Assembly: GCA_035763085.1 (NCBI GenBank)
Contig: DASUBV010000126.1
Location: 1 to 13,418, forward strand
Direction: 5' to 3'
Length of the DNA stretch: 13,418 bases
Origin: DASUBV01 sp035763085
GTDB taxonomy: Bacteria; Actinomycetota; Actinomycetes; Streptosporangiales; Streptosporangiaceae
The notes under the pieces are model-generated. The model did not search any database. It was not told the DNA's origin and was given only the letters and a program-made list of their open reading frames with translations. The position numbers and the translations under genes were made by a program. Positions within the stretch are counted from its first letter, which is position 1, and every line of letters begins with the position of its first letter. Shown piece after piece: positions 1 to 7,010 of this stretch.

Positions 1-1
1 C

Positions 2-550
2 GCCAGCCACGGCAGCATCGTCATCAACCGGCCCGCGGAGGACAGCATCCGGGCCGGTGCCAGCCTGTTCGCCTCCGGGATCAAGAAGGTCGACGGGCAG
101 TTCCGCGGCGGCGACGTGATCGACGTGCTGACGCCGTCAGGTCGGCTGGTCGCGCGGGGCGAGTCGAAGGTCTCGGCGACCCTGATGAACCTGATCCGGG
201 CCATGCGCACCGACGAGATCGCCATCGTGCTGACCGCGATCCTGGACAGGTTCCGCCAGGCCGGCACGCCGGGCGAGGCAGCGATGCCCGGCGGGTCCGG
301 CGCGGCGGTCGCGGGCCAGGACGCCGGGCTGCGCGTGCCGGTCAGCCGGGCCCTGGATATCGTCTCCCGGCATGGCTACGAGCTGACGCGCCGCCTCGCG
401 CTGGAGATCATCAACCTGTTCCCCGGCGCGACGGCTGAGCTGATGCTGGACGCCCGCGCCGATCCCGGGCTCGCTCCGCTGCGCCAGCGCTACAGCCGCC
501 TGTCCAGCGATCTGAGCTTCATCGACCGGCAGCGCCTCGTTGTGTATTAG
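2..550 (+). CDS. PUA-domain protein, C-terminal part (glutamate 5-kinase-like, 5' end outside window)
   Basis: The frame is open from the window edge to a TAG stop, so only the last 182 residues are seen. The first ~60 look like a PUA RNA-binding-type domain: a GSIVIN strand, then RAGASLFASGI, FRGGDVIDVL and GRLVARG, which follow the usual PUA pattern of small-residue turns and a GD(V)(I) strand. In glutamate 5-kinase (ProB) such a domain follows the amino-acid kinase domain. The last residues, FIDRQRLVVY, resemble the ProB ending (VIHRDxLVxL). Between PUA and this end there are about 110 residues, with an Ala/Gly-rich linker and predicted helices, much longer than in ordinary ProB. It could therefore be a ProB paralogue or another PUA-bearing kinase; the catalytic part is not in the window. 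It does not sit next to proA or obgE here. The domain call is fairly sure, the enzyme identity is not. Confidence 0.55.
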   Translation, partial: ASHGSIVINRPAEDSIRAGASLFASGIKKVDGQFRGGDVIDVLTPSGRLVARGESKVSATLMNLIRAMRTDEIAIVLTAILDRFRQAGTPGEAAMPGGSGAAVAGQDAGLRVPVSRALDIVSRHGYELTRRLALEIINLFPGATAELMLDARADPGLAPLRQRYSRLSSDLSFIDRQRLVVY

Positions 551-638
551 CCACCGGACGGTGACCGCGACCCGGTAGCGACGCGGAAATGCTGCCCCCG
601 GCCGGCCAGTTGTCCGCCGGAGCGTCGGTGCCGGCCGG

Positions 639-644
639 TAGCTT
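639..644 (+). promoter_or_regulatory. Candidate -10 box of a leaderless SNF2 helicase transcript
   Basis: TAGCTT lies 7 nt before the ATG at 652. This fits the actinobacterial TAnnnT -10 element with transcription starting at or next to the start codon. No convincing -35 box is seen and no Shine-Dalgarno sequence precedes the ATG. This is part of the reason for choosing the 652 start. Confidence 0.4.
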
Positions 645-651
645 CGCGGAC

Positions 652-3600
652 ATGAGGCACGCGCAGCTGCAGGGCATCGACCCCGACAGCCTGGCGCGCG
701 CCGCGGGCGGCGCGAGTTACGCGCGCGGGCTGGCCTACTTCCGGCAGGGCGCGGTGGCCCGGGTGTGGTGGGACAGCTCGCGCAGCGCCCTGGCCGGGTC
801 GGTGCGCGGCAGCGGCGGCCAGCTGTACTCGACCACGGCGTTCTTCCTGCTGGCGGACGACCTGCCGCCGCAATTCGAGGACGGCCGGTGCAGCTGCCCG
901 GTGTCGGTCAACTGCAAGCACGTCGTGGCCCTGGTGCTGGCCGGCTCGGATGCCGGGCTTGCCACCGCGGCCGGCCCGGTCCCGGCGCCGCGGGTGCCGG
1001 GGCCGCCGGCCGGCCCGCAGGCTCCGTCCTGGGAGCAGTCGCTGGAGGCACTGCTGGGCCCGGCGGCTGCGGCGGACCCGGCGCAGGACGTGCCGCTCGC
1101 GGTCGAGCTGACGCTGGCCGCGGCCGGGCGGCCAGGCTGGACCGGCCGGGCCCGGTGGCCGGTCCCGGCCGGTCCCGGCGCCGCGGGAGCCGTGCCGTCG
1201 GGAGTCGCGGGAGCCGTGTCCGCCGGGATCGTGCCGCAGCCGCAGCCGCTGCGGCTGCAGGCGCGCCTGGTGCAGCCGGGCCGCAACGGCGGCTGGATCG
1301 CCGGCTCGCTGAGCTGGTCCCGGCTGGACTCGCTGGCCTACCAGGGCAGCTACGCCGGCGCCCAGGTGCGCGTCCTGCAGGAGCTGTACGCGCTGTATCA
1401 CTCCCGCGCCCCGCAGCGGTCGTACTACGGCGCGGCGGGCGAGGAGAAGTCGATCGACCTGTCGGCGTTCGAGTCGGCCCAGCTGTGGCCGGTGCTGGAC
1501 CGCGCGCGGGCGGCCGGGGTCGCGCTGCTGCACGGACGCGGGCAGCCTGCGACGGCTCCGGGCGGCGCGGGGGAGCCGGACGGCACGGCGGGGCCCTACC
1601 GCACCGCGGAGCTCGTCCTGGACGTGACCCGCCGCGATCCGGCCGGGCCGCTCACGGTCACGCCGCAGCTGCGGGCCGGCGCGCCGGGTGCGGCCGTCCG
1701 GCCGCTGACGTTCATCGGCAGCGAGGGCCACGGCCTGGTCTACGTTGAGCCCGCCGACGCCGAGCGCACCGCCGACTACGCCAGCTGGCCGTTCGGGCTG
1801 GCCCGGCTGGAGCGGCCGGTCCCCCCGGCGCTGCAGCAACTGGCGCTGAGCGGGCAGCCGCTGGAGATACCCGCGGACGGGCTGGCCCGGTTCCGCGAGG
1901 AGTACTGCCCGCGGCTGCAGCATGCCGCGACCCTGGTCTCCTCGGACGGGTCGTTCGCGCCGCCGCAGATTTCCGGCCCGACCCTCGTGCTGAGCGTCAC
2001 CTACGGCGACGGCCACGTGGCCGAGGTCGGCTGGGACTGGTCCTACGAGGTCGGCAGCGTGACCCGGCGGACGCCGCTGCGGCCCGACGGCACGGCGGGG
2101 TTCCGCGACCTGGCCGCCGAGCGCGCGCTGCTGACCGGGCTGGACCTGCCGCTAGGCCGGTTCGGGCTGCTCTGCCACGCGCCCGCTCCCCGGCAGGCTG
2201 GGACGGCGGCGGGAGCAGCCGCGGCTGCCGGAGCGGGCGCGGCCGGGCTGGCCGAGCGGGCGACCCTGCGCGGCATCGATACCATGCGGCTGTGCACCGA
2301 GCTGCTGCCGCTGCTGGCCAGCCAGCCGGGCGTGCGCCTCGAGGTCGCCGGCACGGCGCCGGACTACCGCGCCGTCGATGACTCGCTGACGATCGGCGTG
2401 TCGACCAGCGAGGTGGCCGGAGATGCCGACTGGTTCGACCTCAAGGTGATCATCATTGTGGCCGGGCACGAGATCCCGTTCACCGACGTGTTCCTGGCCC
2501 TCAGCCGCGGCGAGTCCTGCCTGCTGCTGGATGACGGCGCTTACTTCTCGCTGGACAAGCCGGAGCTGGCGGCGCTGTCCCGGCTGATCGAGGAGGCCCG
2601 CGCGCTGCAGGACACGCCGCGGGCCGGCCTGCGGATCAGCCGCTACCAGGCCGGGCTGTGGGAGGAGCTCACCGAGATCGGCGTGGTGCAGCACCAGGCC
2701 CTGGCATGGGAACGGCAGGTCCAGGGCCTGCTGGCGGCTGCGGCGGGGCAGCCGGCCGGCGGACCGGGGGACCGGGCGGAAGCGGCAGCGGCCACCGGAG
2801 CGGACCCGGCCGGCCCGGCCGAGCCGCCGCCAGCCCTGGCCCCATTGCTGCGGCCCTACCAGCTCGACGGGTTCCGGTGGCTGGCGTTCCTGTGGCGCTG
2901 CCGGCTCGGCGGCATCCTCGCCGACGACATGGGCCTGGGCAAGACGCTGCAGTCGCTGGCCCTGATCGAGCACGCCCGGCAGGCCGAGCCAGGGATGCCG
3001 CCGTTCCTGATCGTCGCGCCGACCAGCGTGGTCCACAACTGGGCCGCCGAGTCCGCGCGCTTCACTCCGGGGCTGGCCGTGGCGGCAGTCACCGAGACCA
3101 CCGCACGCCGGGGCCGCCCGCTGGCGGAGGTCATTGCCGGCGCTGACGTGGTCGTGACCTCATACGCGCTGCTGCGGATTGACTGCGATCACTACGCCGG
3201 GCTGGACTGGTCGGGCCTGATCCTCGACGAGGCCCAGTTCGCCAAGAACCACCAGTCCAAGGTCTATCAGTGCGCGCGCCGGGTGCCGGCCCCGTTCAAG
3301 CTGGCCATCACCGGCACCCCGATGGAGAACAACTTGATGGAGCTGTGGTCGCTGCTGTCGATCACCGCGCCCGGCCTGTTCCCCAGCCCCGGCCGGTTCC
3401 GTGACTTCTACGCCCGGCCGATCGAGAACGGCCGCCAGGCCGAGCTGCTGGGCCAGCTGCGCCGCCGGATCCGGCCGCTGATGATGCGGCGCACCAAGGA
3501 GCTGGTAGCCGTCGACCTGCCCGCCAAGCAGGAGCAGATCCTGGAGGTCGAGCTGGCCCCGCGGCACCGCCGGATCTACCAGACGCACCTGCAGCGCGAG

Positions 3601-4233
3601 CGGCAGAAGATCCTCGGGCTGATCGGCGACCTGAACGAGCACCGGTTCGCGATCCTGCGGTCGCTGACGCTGCTGCGCCAGCTCAGCCTGCACGCCGGGC
3701 TGGTGGACGACGAGCACGCCGCGCTGCCGTCGGCCAAGCTTGACGCGCTGGCCGCGCAGCTGCGCGACGTCATCGGGGGCGGTCACCGGGCGCTGGTGTT
3801 CAGCCAGTTCACCGGGTTCCTGCGGATGGCCGCCGCGCGGCTGGACGCCGACGGCGTGCCGTACTGCTACCTCGATGGCCGGACTCGTGACCGGGACGCG
3901 GTCATCCGGCAGTTCCGCGAGGACGCCATGCCGGTGTTCCTGATCAGCCTGCGGGCGGGCGGCTTCGGGCTGAACCTGACCGAGGCCGACTACTGCTTCC
4001 TGCTCGACCCCTGGTGGAACCCGGCCACCGAGGCCCAGGCCGTCGACCGCACGCACCGCATCGGCCAGGACCGCAACGTCATGGTCTACCGGCTCATCTC
4101 GGCCGGCACGATCGAGGAGAAGGTGCTGGCCCTGCAGCAGCGCAAGGCCGAGCTGTTCGCCAGCGTGATGGACAGCGGCAACGCGTTCGGCGCCGCCCTC
4201 ACCGCCGACGACATCCGCGCCCTCCTCGACTAG
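652..4233 (+). CDS. SWIM zinc finger plus SNF2-family DEAD/DEAH ATPase (helicase-like)
   Basis: A 1193-residue ATP-dependent DNA translocase of the bacterial SNF2 type. Residue numbers are from Met at 652. A SWIM zinc-binding motif lies near the N-terminus (C80, C82, C88, H90: CSCPVSVNCKH). A long middle part of low recognisable similarity matches where bacterial SNF2-associated domains sit, with Ala/Gly/Pro-rich linkers at ~550 and ~710-740. The ATPase core follows: Walker A DDMGLGKT (758-765), DEAQ motif II (859-862), TGTPMENN motif III (887-894), then the helicase C domain with LVFSQF, DGRTRDRD, SLRAGGFGLNLT and motif VI QAVDRTHRIGQ (1129-1139). All key motifs are intact, so it is probably active. 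An in-frame ATG at 589 would add 21 residues; 652 is preferred because a TAnnnT box sits 7 nt upstream and the sequence resembling SWIM-SNF2 proteins starts just after it. The role is probably chromatin or transcription-complex remodelling or repair, but the substrate is unknown. No methylase or nuclease partner is adjacent. Confidence 0.93.
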   Translation: MRHAQLQGIDPDSLARAAGGASYARGLAYFRQGAVARVWWDSSRSALAGSVRGSGGQLYSTTAFFLLADDLPPQFEDGRCSCPVSVNCKHVVALVLAGSDAGLATAAGPVPAPRVPGPPAGPQAPSWEQSLEALLGPAAAADPAQDVPLAVELTLAAAGRPGWTGRARWPVPAGPGAAGAVPSGVAGAVSAGIVPQPQPLRLQARLVQPGRNGGWIAGSLSWSRLDSLAYQGSYAGAQVRVLQELYALYHSRAPQRSYYGAAGEEKSIDLSAFESAQLWPVLDRARAAGVALLHGRGQPATAPGGAGEPDGTAGPYRTAELVLDVTRRDPAGPLTVTPQLRAGAPGAAVRPLTFIGSEGHGLVYVEPADAERTADYASWPFGLARLERPVPPALQQLALSGQPLEIPADGLARFREEYCPRLQHAATLVSSDGSFAPPQISGPTLVLSVTYGDGHVAEVGWDWSYEVGSVTRRTPLRPDGTAGFRDLAAERALLTGLDLPLGRFGLLCHAPAPRQAGTAAGAAAAAGAGAAGLAERATLRGIDTMRLCTELLPLLASQPGVRLEVAGTAPDYRAVDDSLTIGVSTSEVAGDADWFDLKVIIIVAGHEIPFTDVFLALSRGESCLLLDDGAYFSLDKPELAALSRLIEEARALQDTPRAGLRISRYQAGLWEELTEIGVVQHQALAWERQVQGLLAAAAGQPAGGPGDRAEAAAATGADPAGPAEPPPALAPLLRPYQLDGFRWLAFLWRCRLGGILADDMGLGKTLQSLALIEHARQAEPGMPPFLIVAPTSVVHNWAAESARFTPGLAVAAVTETTARRGRPLAEVIAGADVVVTSYALLRIDCDHYAGLDWSGLILDEAQFAKNHQSKVYQCARRVPAPFKLAITGTPMENNLMELWSLLSITAPGLFPSPGRFRDFYARPIENGRQAELLGQLRRRIRPLMMRRTKELVAVDLPAKQEQILEVELAPRHRRIYQTHLQRERQKILGLIGDLNEHRFAILRSLTLLRQLSLHAGLVDDEHAALPSAKLDALAAQLRDVIGGGHRALVFSQFTGFLRMAAARLDADGVPYCYLDGRTRDRDAVIRQFREDAMPVFLISLRAGGFGLNLTEADYCFLLDPWWNPATEAQAVDRTHRIGQDRNVMVYRLISAGTIEEKVLALQQRKAELFASVMDSGNAFGAALTADDIRALLD

Positions 4234-4275
4234 CCAGCCCGACCTCTGCCGACCTGCTCAGCCGCTGGTGCGGGG

Positions 4276-4671
4276 TCAGGATGGCATCTGTACATTCAGG
4301 CCGGTCGCCGTGGCAGCATCAGCCAGCCTTTTGTCGTAGGTAACAAAGGCTGAGAGGCTACGCCCGACGTGCAGCGCTGTCGCCAGATGGATGGCGTCAA
4401 GGCTCCGCACCGTCGGCGGGCGAACGGTTTGTGCCAGTAGCCTGACGGTCGGATCGATCTCGACGAGATCGATGAAATCGAGCACCGGGTGCAGCCTCGT
4501 GATGGCCGTAGGCGTATTCCTGGCCAGGGCCCGGAATGCTTCTACCTCGACGAGGACCGAACTGATCCAGGGCAGGTCCTTGCGCTGGTTTAGCCAGTCG
4601 CGGAGGGCGGCTGACTCAGTCTCAGCATGTACGAGCTTGACGACGGCAGCCGAGTCTAGGTAGATGCTCAG
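4276..4671 (-). CDS. vapC: VapC-family PIN-domain ribonuclease toxin
   Basis: A 131-residue PIN-domain toxin, expected to cut RNA (tRNA or rRNA in characterised VapCs) using Mg2+ or Mn2+. The four acidic residues of the active site are present: D6 (IYLDSAAVVK), E42 (VLVEVEAFRA), D92 (SLDAIHLATA) and D113 (VTYDKRL). The length is normal for VapC. There is no ATG, GTG or TTG that keeps D6: the first such codon is a GTG at 4485, which would lose half the domain. A CTG at 4669-4671 lies 7 nt after a perfect GGAGG and overlaps the vapB stop as CTGA, so a rare CTG start is the best reading. The gene is coupled to vapB and convergent with the SNF2 gene, 42 bp away. Base composition is clearly less GC-rich than its neighbours. 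Family call is firm; the start is inferred. Confidence 0.88.
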   Translation of the reverse strand: MSIYLDSAAVVKLVHAETESAALRDWLNQRKDLPWISSVLVEVEAFRALARNTPTAITRLHPVLDFIDLVEIDPTVRLLAQTVRPPTVRSLDAIHLATALHVGRSLSAFVTYDKRLADAATATGLNVQMPS

Positions 4672-4901
4672 CGCTCTTCCTCCCTGGCTCGGGACAACTC
4701 GTCCGCGACATTGATACCGTCCAGCGGACCAAGATCCATCTGGAGAACAGCGCTACGCAATTCGGCTGCCCGTTCGCGGCGGGCAGCCGCCTCAAGAAGC
4801 GCCTGGCGTACGGCCGCTGAGCGCGAGAGCCCCCCGCCTGTCAGCACATCAAGCGCATGCTCTGTCGCGGCATCGGTGCGGATCGTGATTGTCTCCGGCA
4901 T
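4668..4901 (-). CDS. vapB: VapB-family antitoxin
   Basis: A 77-residue antitoxin starting MPETITIRTD. The N-terminal ~45 residues have the ribbon-helix-helix layout (short beta strand ETITIRT, helix ATEHALDVLT, turn GGGLSRSAA, helix VRQALLEAAA). The Arg/Glu-rich C-terminus, ending in LGPLDGINVADELSRAREEER-like sequence, is the part that would cover the toxin active site. It precedes vapC with a 4-nt overlap, the standard antitoxin-first order. The ATG at 4901 is chosen because a perfect inverted repeat and a good -10 box end just upstream. Expected role: neutralise VapC and, with it, repress the shared promoter. The reading frame is open upstream into the neighbouring gene, so a longer in-frame product is also possible. 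Confidence 0.85.
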   Translation of the reverse strand: MPETITIRTDAATEHALDVLTGGGLSRSAAVRQALLEAAARRERAAELRSAVLQMDLGPLDGINVADELSRAREEER

Positions 4902-5327
4902 GCTTGCCAGTGTAAGACAAGATGTCTTACATCGCCAAGCTCGTTTGGCTGACTGCAGCGGGCTCCTAATCGATGACAGGAGGCCCGCAGGCGACCTAGC
5001 CGGAAGGCTCCAGTCGAATTCGACGAAGAGTCGGTAATCGCTGGCCAGGCCGATGGTCAGCCTGCGCTGTTCGACTGGGGCAAAGACCAGCCTCCGCAGG
5101 AGTTCGGAGGGAACCGTGCAGGCTAGATGCTCTTCGTCTGCCGAATTAAGCGGTACATAGACCCATGCCGAGATGTCAGAGGCTGGCCCGTAGCCGAGCG
5201 CCCTCCAGAACAAGATCCTCTCGCCGGGCGCACCGAAGAGGCCCATTGTCGGAACGCCGTTGAAGCGGTCTATGACCTCAACGTCCTGGAAGGCCGATGG
5301 CGGCGCCCAGGCGAGGTTGCCGATCAT
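4668..5327 (-). CDS. Unrecognised protein, reading frame continues into vapB (own part about 4902-5327)
   Basis: The ATG at 5327 follows an in-frame TGA 9 nt upstream, so the start cannot lie further upstream. The first ~112 residues look like a folded, real protein (NLAWAPPSAF, DRFNGVPTMGLF, ILFWRALGYG, AWVYVPLNSADEE, RLFVEFDWSLPA) with many aromatic residues and alternating strands; I do not recognise the family by name. From about residue 113 the sequence turns into a low-quality stretch (Ser/Arg-rich, then RCKTSC). There is no stop, and the frame passes straight through the operator and promoter into vapB. Either the 3' end of an older gene was lost when the vapBC region joined it, or a 219-residue fusion with a C-terminal VapB is really made. 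Being on the same strand upstream, transcription from it would reach vapBC. Codon use matches the lower-GC island. That it codes is likely; the true end is uncertain. Confidence 0.55.
   Translation of the reverse strand: MIGNLAWAPPSAFQDVEVIDRFNGVPTMGLFGAPGERILFWRALGYGPASDISAWVYVPLNSADEEHLACTVPSELLRRLVFAPVEQRRLTIGLASDYRLFVEFDWSLPARSPAGLLSSIRSPLQSAKRAWRCKTSCLTLASMPETITIRTDAATEHALDVLTGGGLSRSAAVRQALLEAAARRERAAELRSAVLQMDLGPLDGINVADELSRAREEER
4679..4684 (-). promoter_or_regulatory. Strong ribosome binding site that sets the vapC start
   Basis: Reading the minus strand, GGGAGG lies inside the last codons of vapB, with 7 nt (AAGAGCG) between it and CTG at 4671. It is one of the best Shine-Dalgarno matches in the window and the only cue that fixes the vapC start, since no conventional start codon lies in range. 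Confidence 0.7.
4909..4938 (-). promoter_or_regulatory. Candidate vapBC promoter (leaderless)
   Basis: On the minus strand TTGGCG (4938-4933) and TACACT (4914-4909) are spaced by 18 nt, resembling -35 and -10 boxes. The -10 box ends 7 nt before the vapB ATG, so the mRNA would start at or beside the start codon. The vapBC operator fills the spacer and overlaps the -10 box. Confidence 0.5.
4911..4931. promoter_or_regulatory. Perfect inverted repeat, likely VapBC operator
   Basis: Two 9-bp arms, TGTAAGACA and TGTCTTACA, are perfect reverse complements separated by 3 nt (AGA). The element starts 10 bp upstream of the vapB ATG and lies across the proposed promoter. Toxin-antitoxin operons are usually autoregulated by the RHH antitoxin at such sites, so this placement is what one would expect. 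Confidence 0.75.
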
Positions 5328-5383
5328 CTGGTGTCAGCCGCCTTTCGGGATCTAGATCAGGTAGCAGGTGACTACTCGCCGCA

Positions 5384-5389
5384 ATCATA
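5384..5389 (-). promoter_or_regulatory. Possible -10 box for the gene upstream of vapB
   Basis: TATGAT on the minus strand is 5/6 to the TATAAT consensus and sits in a 60-bp stretch (5381-5440) of only about 40 percent GC, within the 171-bp gap before the divergent-side neighbour. The distance to the ATG at 5327 is 56 bp. No clear -35 box is seen, and the call rests on the AT-rich context. Confidence 0.3.
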
Positions 5390-5498
5390 GCATCTATAGC
5401 AATAAATGCACTCATAGGTCTGATAGGTTAAGACACCCAGCAGGCCTTTCATAAGCGCCGGGGCATCCCTGCGTGATCGGCGGGCCGGGGCGGGCAGG

Positions 5499-7010
5499 CT
5501 AGATCTTGGTGAAGTGGTGGAAGCACTCCCAGGCCGCGTCGTGCTCCGCGAACGCCGCCGCCTCCGAGCGCTTGACCGTCAGGTAGGCCGTGGAGCGCAG
5601 CGAGCCCAGCGCGCTCATGAGCACCTCGTCGGCCTCCAGCGCGTCCAGGGCCTGCGGCAGCGTCTCGGGCAGGCGGCGGGCACCCAGTTCCTCGCGCTGC
5701 GCGGCCGACAGCGTGGCCGGGTCCACGTTGACGGGCTCGCCGGGGTGCAGCTGGCGCCGGATCCCGTCCAGGCCCGCGTGGATGACCGCGCCCAGCGACA
5801 GGTAGGGGTTGGCGCTGGAGTCGGACGGCTTGAGCTCCAGGTTGATGGAGCCGCCGGCGTCCGCGCGGCCGGAGTCGGCGCCGGTGCCGCCCGCCAGCGG
5901 GGAGCAGATCCGCACCGCGGCCTCGCGGTTGTCCATGCCGTAGGCGATGAAGGCGCTGCTCCAGAACTGGGGCTGCAGCCGACGGTAGCTGTTCACGCTG
6001 CCGCAGGTCAGGGCGATGAGCGCGGGCAGGTGCGCGAGTAGCCCGCCGATGAAGTGGTAACCGGTGGCCGACAGGCCGTACCGGCCGGCCGGGTCGGCGA
6101 AGGCAGCCCGGCCGGTGCTCAGGTCGGTCAGCGAGGCATGCAGGTGAGCACCGTTTCCGGCCTGGTCGGGGATGGGCTTGGGGGCCAGGCTGGCCCACAG
6201 GCCGTGCCGGAACGCGACCCCGCGCACGGTCTCCCGGTACAGGACGTGGTTGTCAGCGGCGCGCAGCGCGCCGGAGTGCCGGATGACCACTTCCTGCTGG
6301 CCGTGGCCGAGCTCGGGGTAGTAGTGCTCGACCTGCAGGCCCTGGGCCTTCATGGCGGCCACCAGGTCGATGATGTAGTCGTGCGCGGTGAGGAACCCGG
6401 TGCCGGAGTAGCACAGGCTGTCGTCGAGCGGGACCAGCATGTCCGGCCCGCCGTGCGGGTCCGGGACCCGGCGGCCCAGGCTGAACTCCGGCTCGAACGC
6501 CGCGTGCATGGCGAAGCCGGCCTCAGCTAGCTCGGCGATGGCCTGCTTGAGGAAGGTCCGGGCGCAGCCATCCCAGGGCTGGCCGTCGGGGCGGACCTGG
6601 TCGGCCAGCATGGCGCCGGCGCCGGGAGCGTAGGGGAGCGGCACCAGGGTCGCCGGGTCAGGCCGGAGCCGGATCTCGCCGACCGGGCCCATGCCCTCGA
6701 CGGGCTGCAGGGCGTCCAGCATCGACATGGCCATCATGGCCACCGTGTGCCCGATCCCGCTCTCGATCCGCTCGCCCAGGAACTGCCGCGTGGCCGCCTT
6801 GCCGCGGATGATCCCGCCGTGGTCGGCGTACAGGAAGCGGACGAGCTCCAGCCCGCCGACGTCGGCGTGCTCGACCGCGGCGCTGACGGCCGCATCGGAG
6901 GCCGCGCTCGCGGCCGCGCCAGCCGGGCTGCCGGCCGCGGACCGGGGGTTACCGGAGTCAGGCCCCGGCTCGCTGGAGGCTGCCGGGGCCGCTGAGATCC
7001 CTGATGTCAT
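5499..7010 (-). CDS. Glutamine synthetase family protein (FluG-like / gamma-glutamyl-amine ligase type)
   Basis: 503 residues. The family forms a gamma-glutamyl phosphate from glutamate and ATP and joins it to ammonia or an amine. After a ~45-residue Ala/Ser/Gly-rich head comes the beta-grasp part (LVRFLYADHGGIIRGK), then the catalytic domain: FEPEF with E173 and E175, ELGHGQQEVVI, GNGAHLHASL with H289, SYRRLQP (from 341), NREAAVRI, and ELKPSDSSANPYL with E392. These are the metal, nucleotide and glutamate-binding motifs, all kept. The Lys after Glu-Leu (K394) stands where classic GlnA has Arg, as in FluG-like members. No GlnA-type adenylylation loop (NLYDLPP) is seen. Such paralogues in actinobacteria include gamma-glutamylpolyamine synthetases, so the acceptor may be an amine rather than ammonia; this is inference. 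It overlaps the upstream MFS gene as ATGA and has no own Shine-Dalgarno, so translation is probably coupled. Confidence 0.88.
   Translation of the reverse strand: MTSGISAAPAASSEPGPDSGNPRSAAGSPAGAAASAASDAAVSAAVEHADVGGLELVRFLYADHGGIIRGKAATRQFLGERIESGIGHTVAMMAMSMLDALQPVEGMGPVGEIRLRPDPATLVPLPYAPGAGAMLADQVRPDGQPWDGCARTFLKQAIAELAEAGFAMHAAFEPEFSLGRRVPDPHGGPDMLVPLDDSLCYSGTGFLTAHDYIIDLVAAMKAQGLQVEHYYPELGHGQQEVVIRHSGALRAADNHVLYRETVRGVAFRHGLWASLAPKPIPDQAGNGAHLHASLTDLSTGRAAFADPAGRYGLSATGYHFIGGLLAHLPALIALTCGSVNSYRRLQPQFWSSAFIAYGMDNREAAVRICSPLAGGTGADSGRADAGGSINLELKPSDSSANPYLSLGAVIHAGLDGIRRQLHPGEPVNVDPATLSAAQREELGARRLPETLPQALDALEADEVLMSALGSLRSTAYLTVKRSEAAAFAEHDAAWECFHHFTKI

Noticed and set aside
551..563. 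Terminator hairpin after the PUA gene (CACCG-GA-CGGTG)
   Set aside because: A 5-bp stem with a 2-nt loop cannot form well; the 4-bp version is too weak to call.
547..2016. A 489-codon open frame on the minus strand opposite the SNF2 gene
   Set aside because: Composition is Arg/Ala/Gly/Gln-rich without motifs; the + strand encodes the SWIM motif and continues into the helicase core.
4276..4485. VapC starting at the GTG at 4485 (69 residues)
   Set aside because: It would lack the first Asp and the Glu of the PIN active site, while the frame upstream encodes both and has a strong ribosome binding site.
652..5327. Anti-phage defence locus made of the SNF2 gene plus VapBC
   Set aside because: The genes are convergent, not co-transcribed, and there is no methylase, nuclease or DrmA/B/C-like partner; VapBC alone does not make a defence island.
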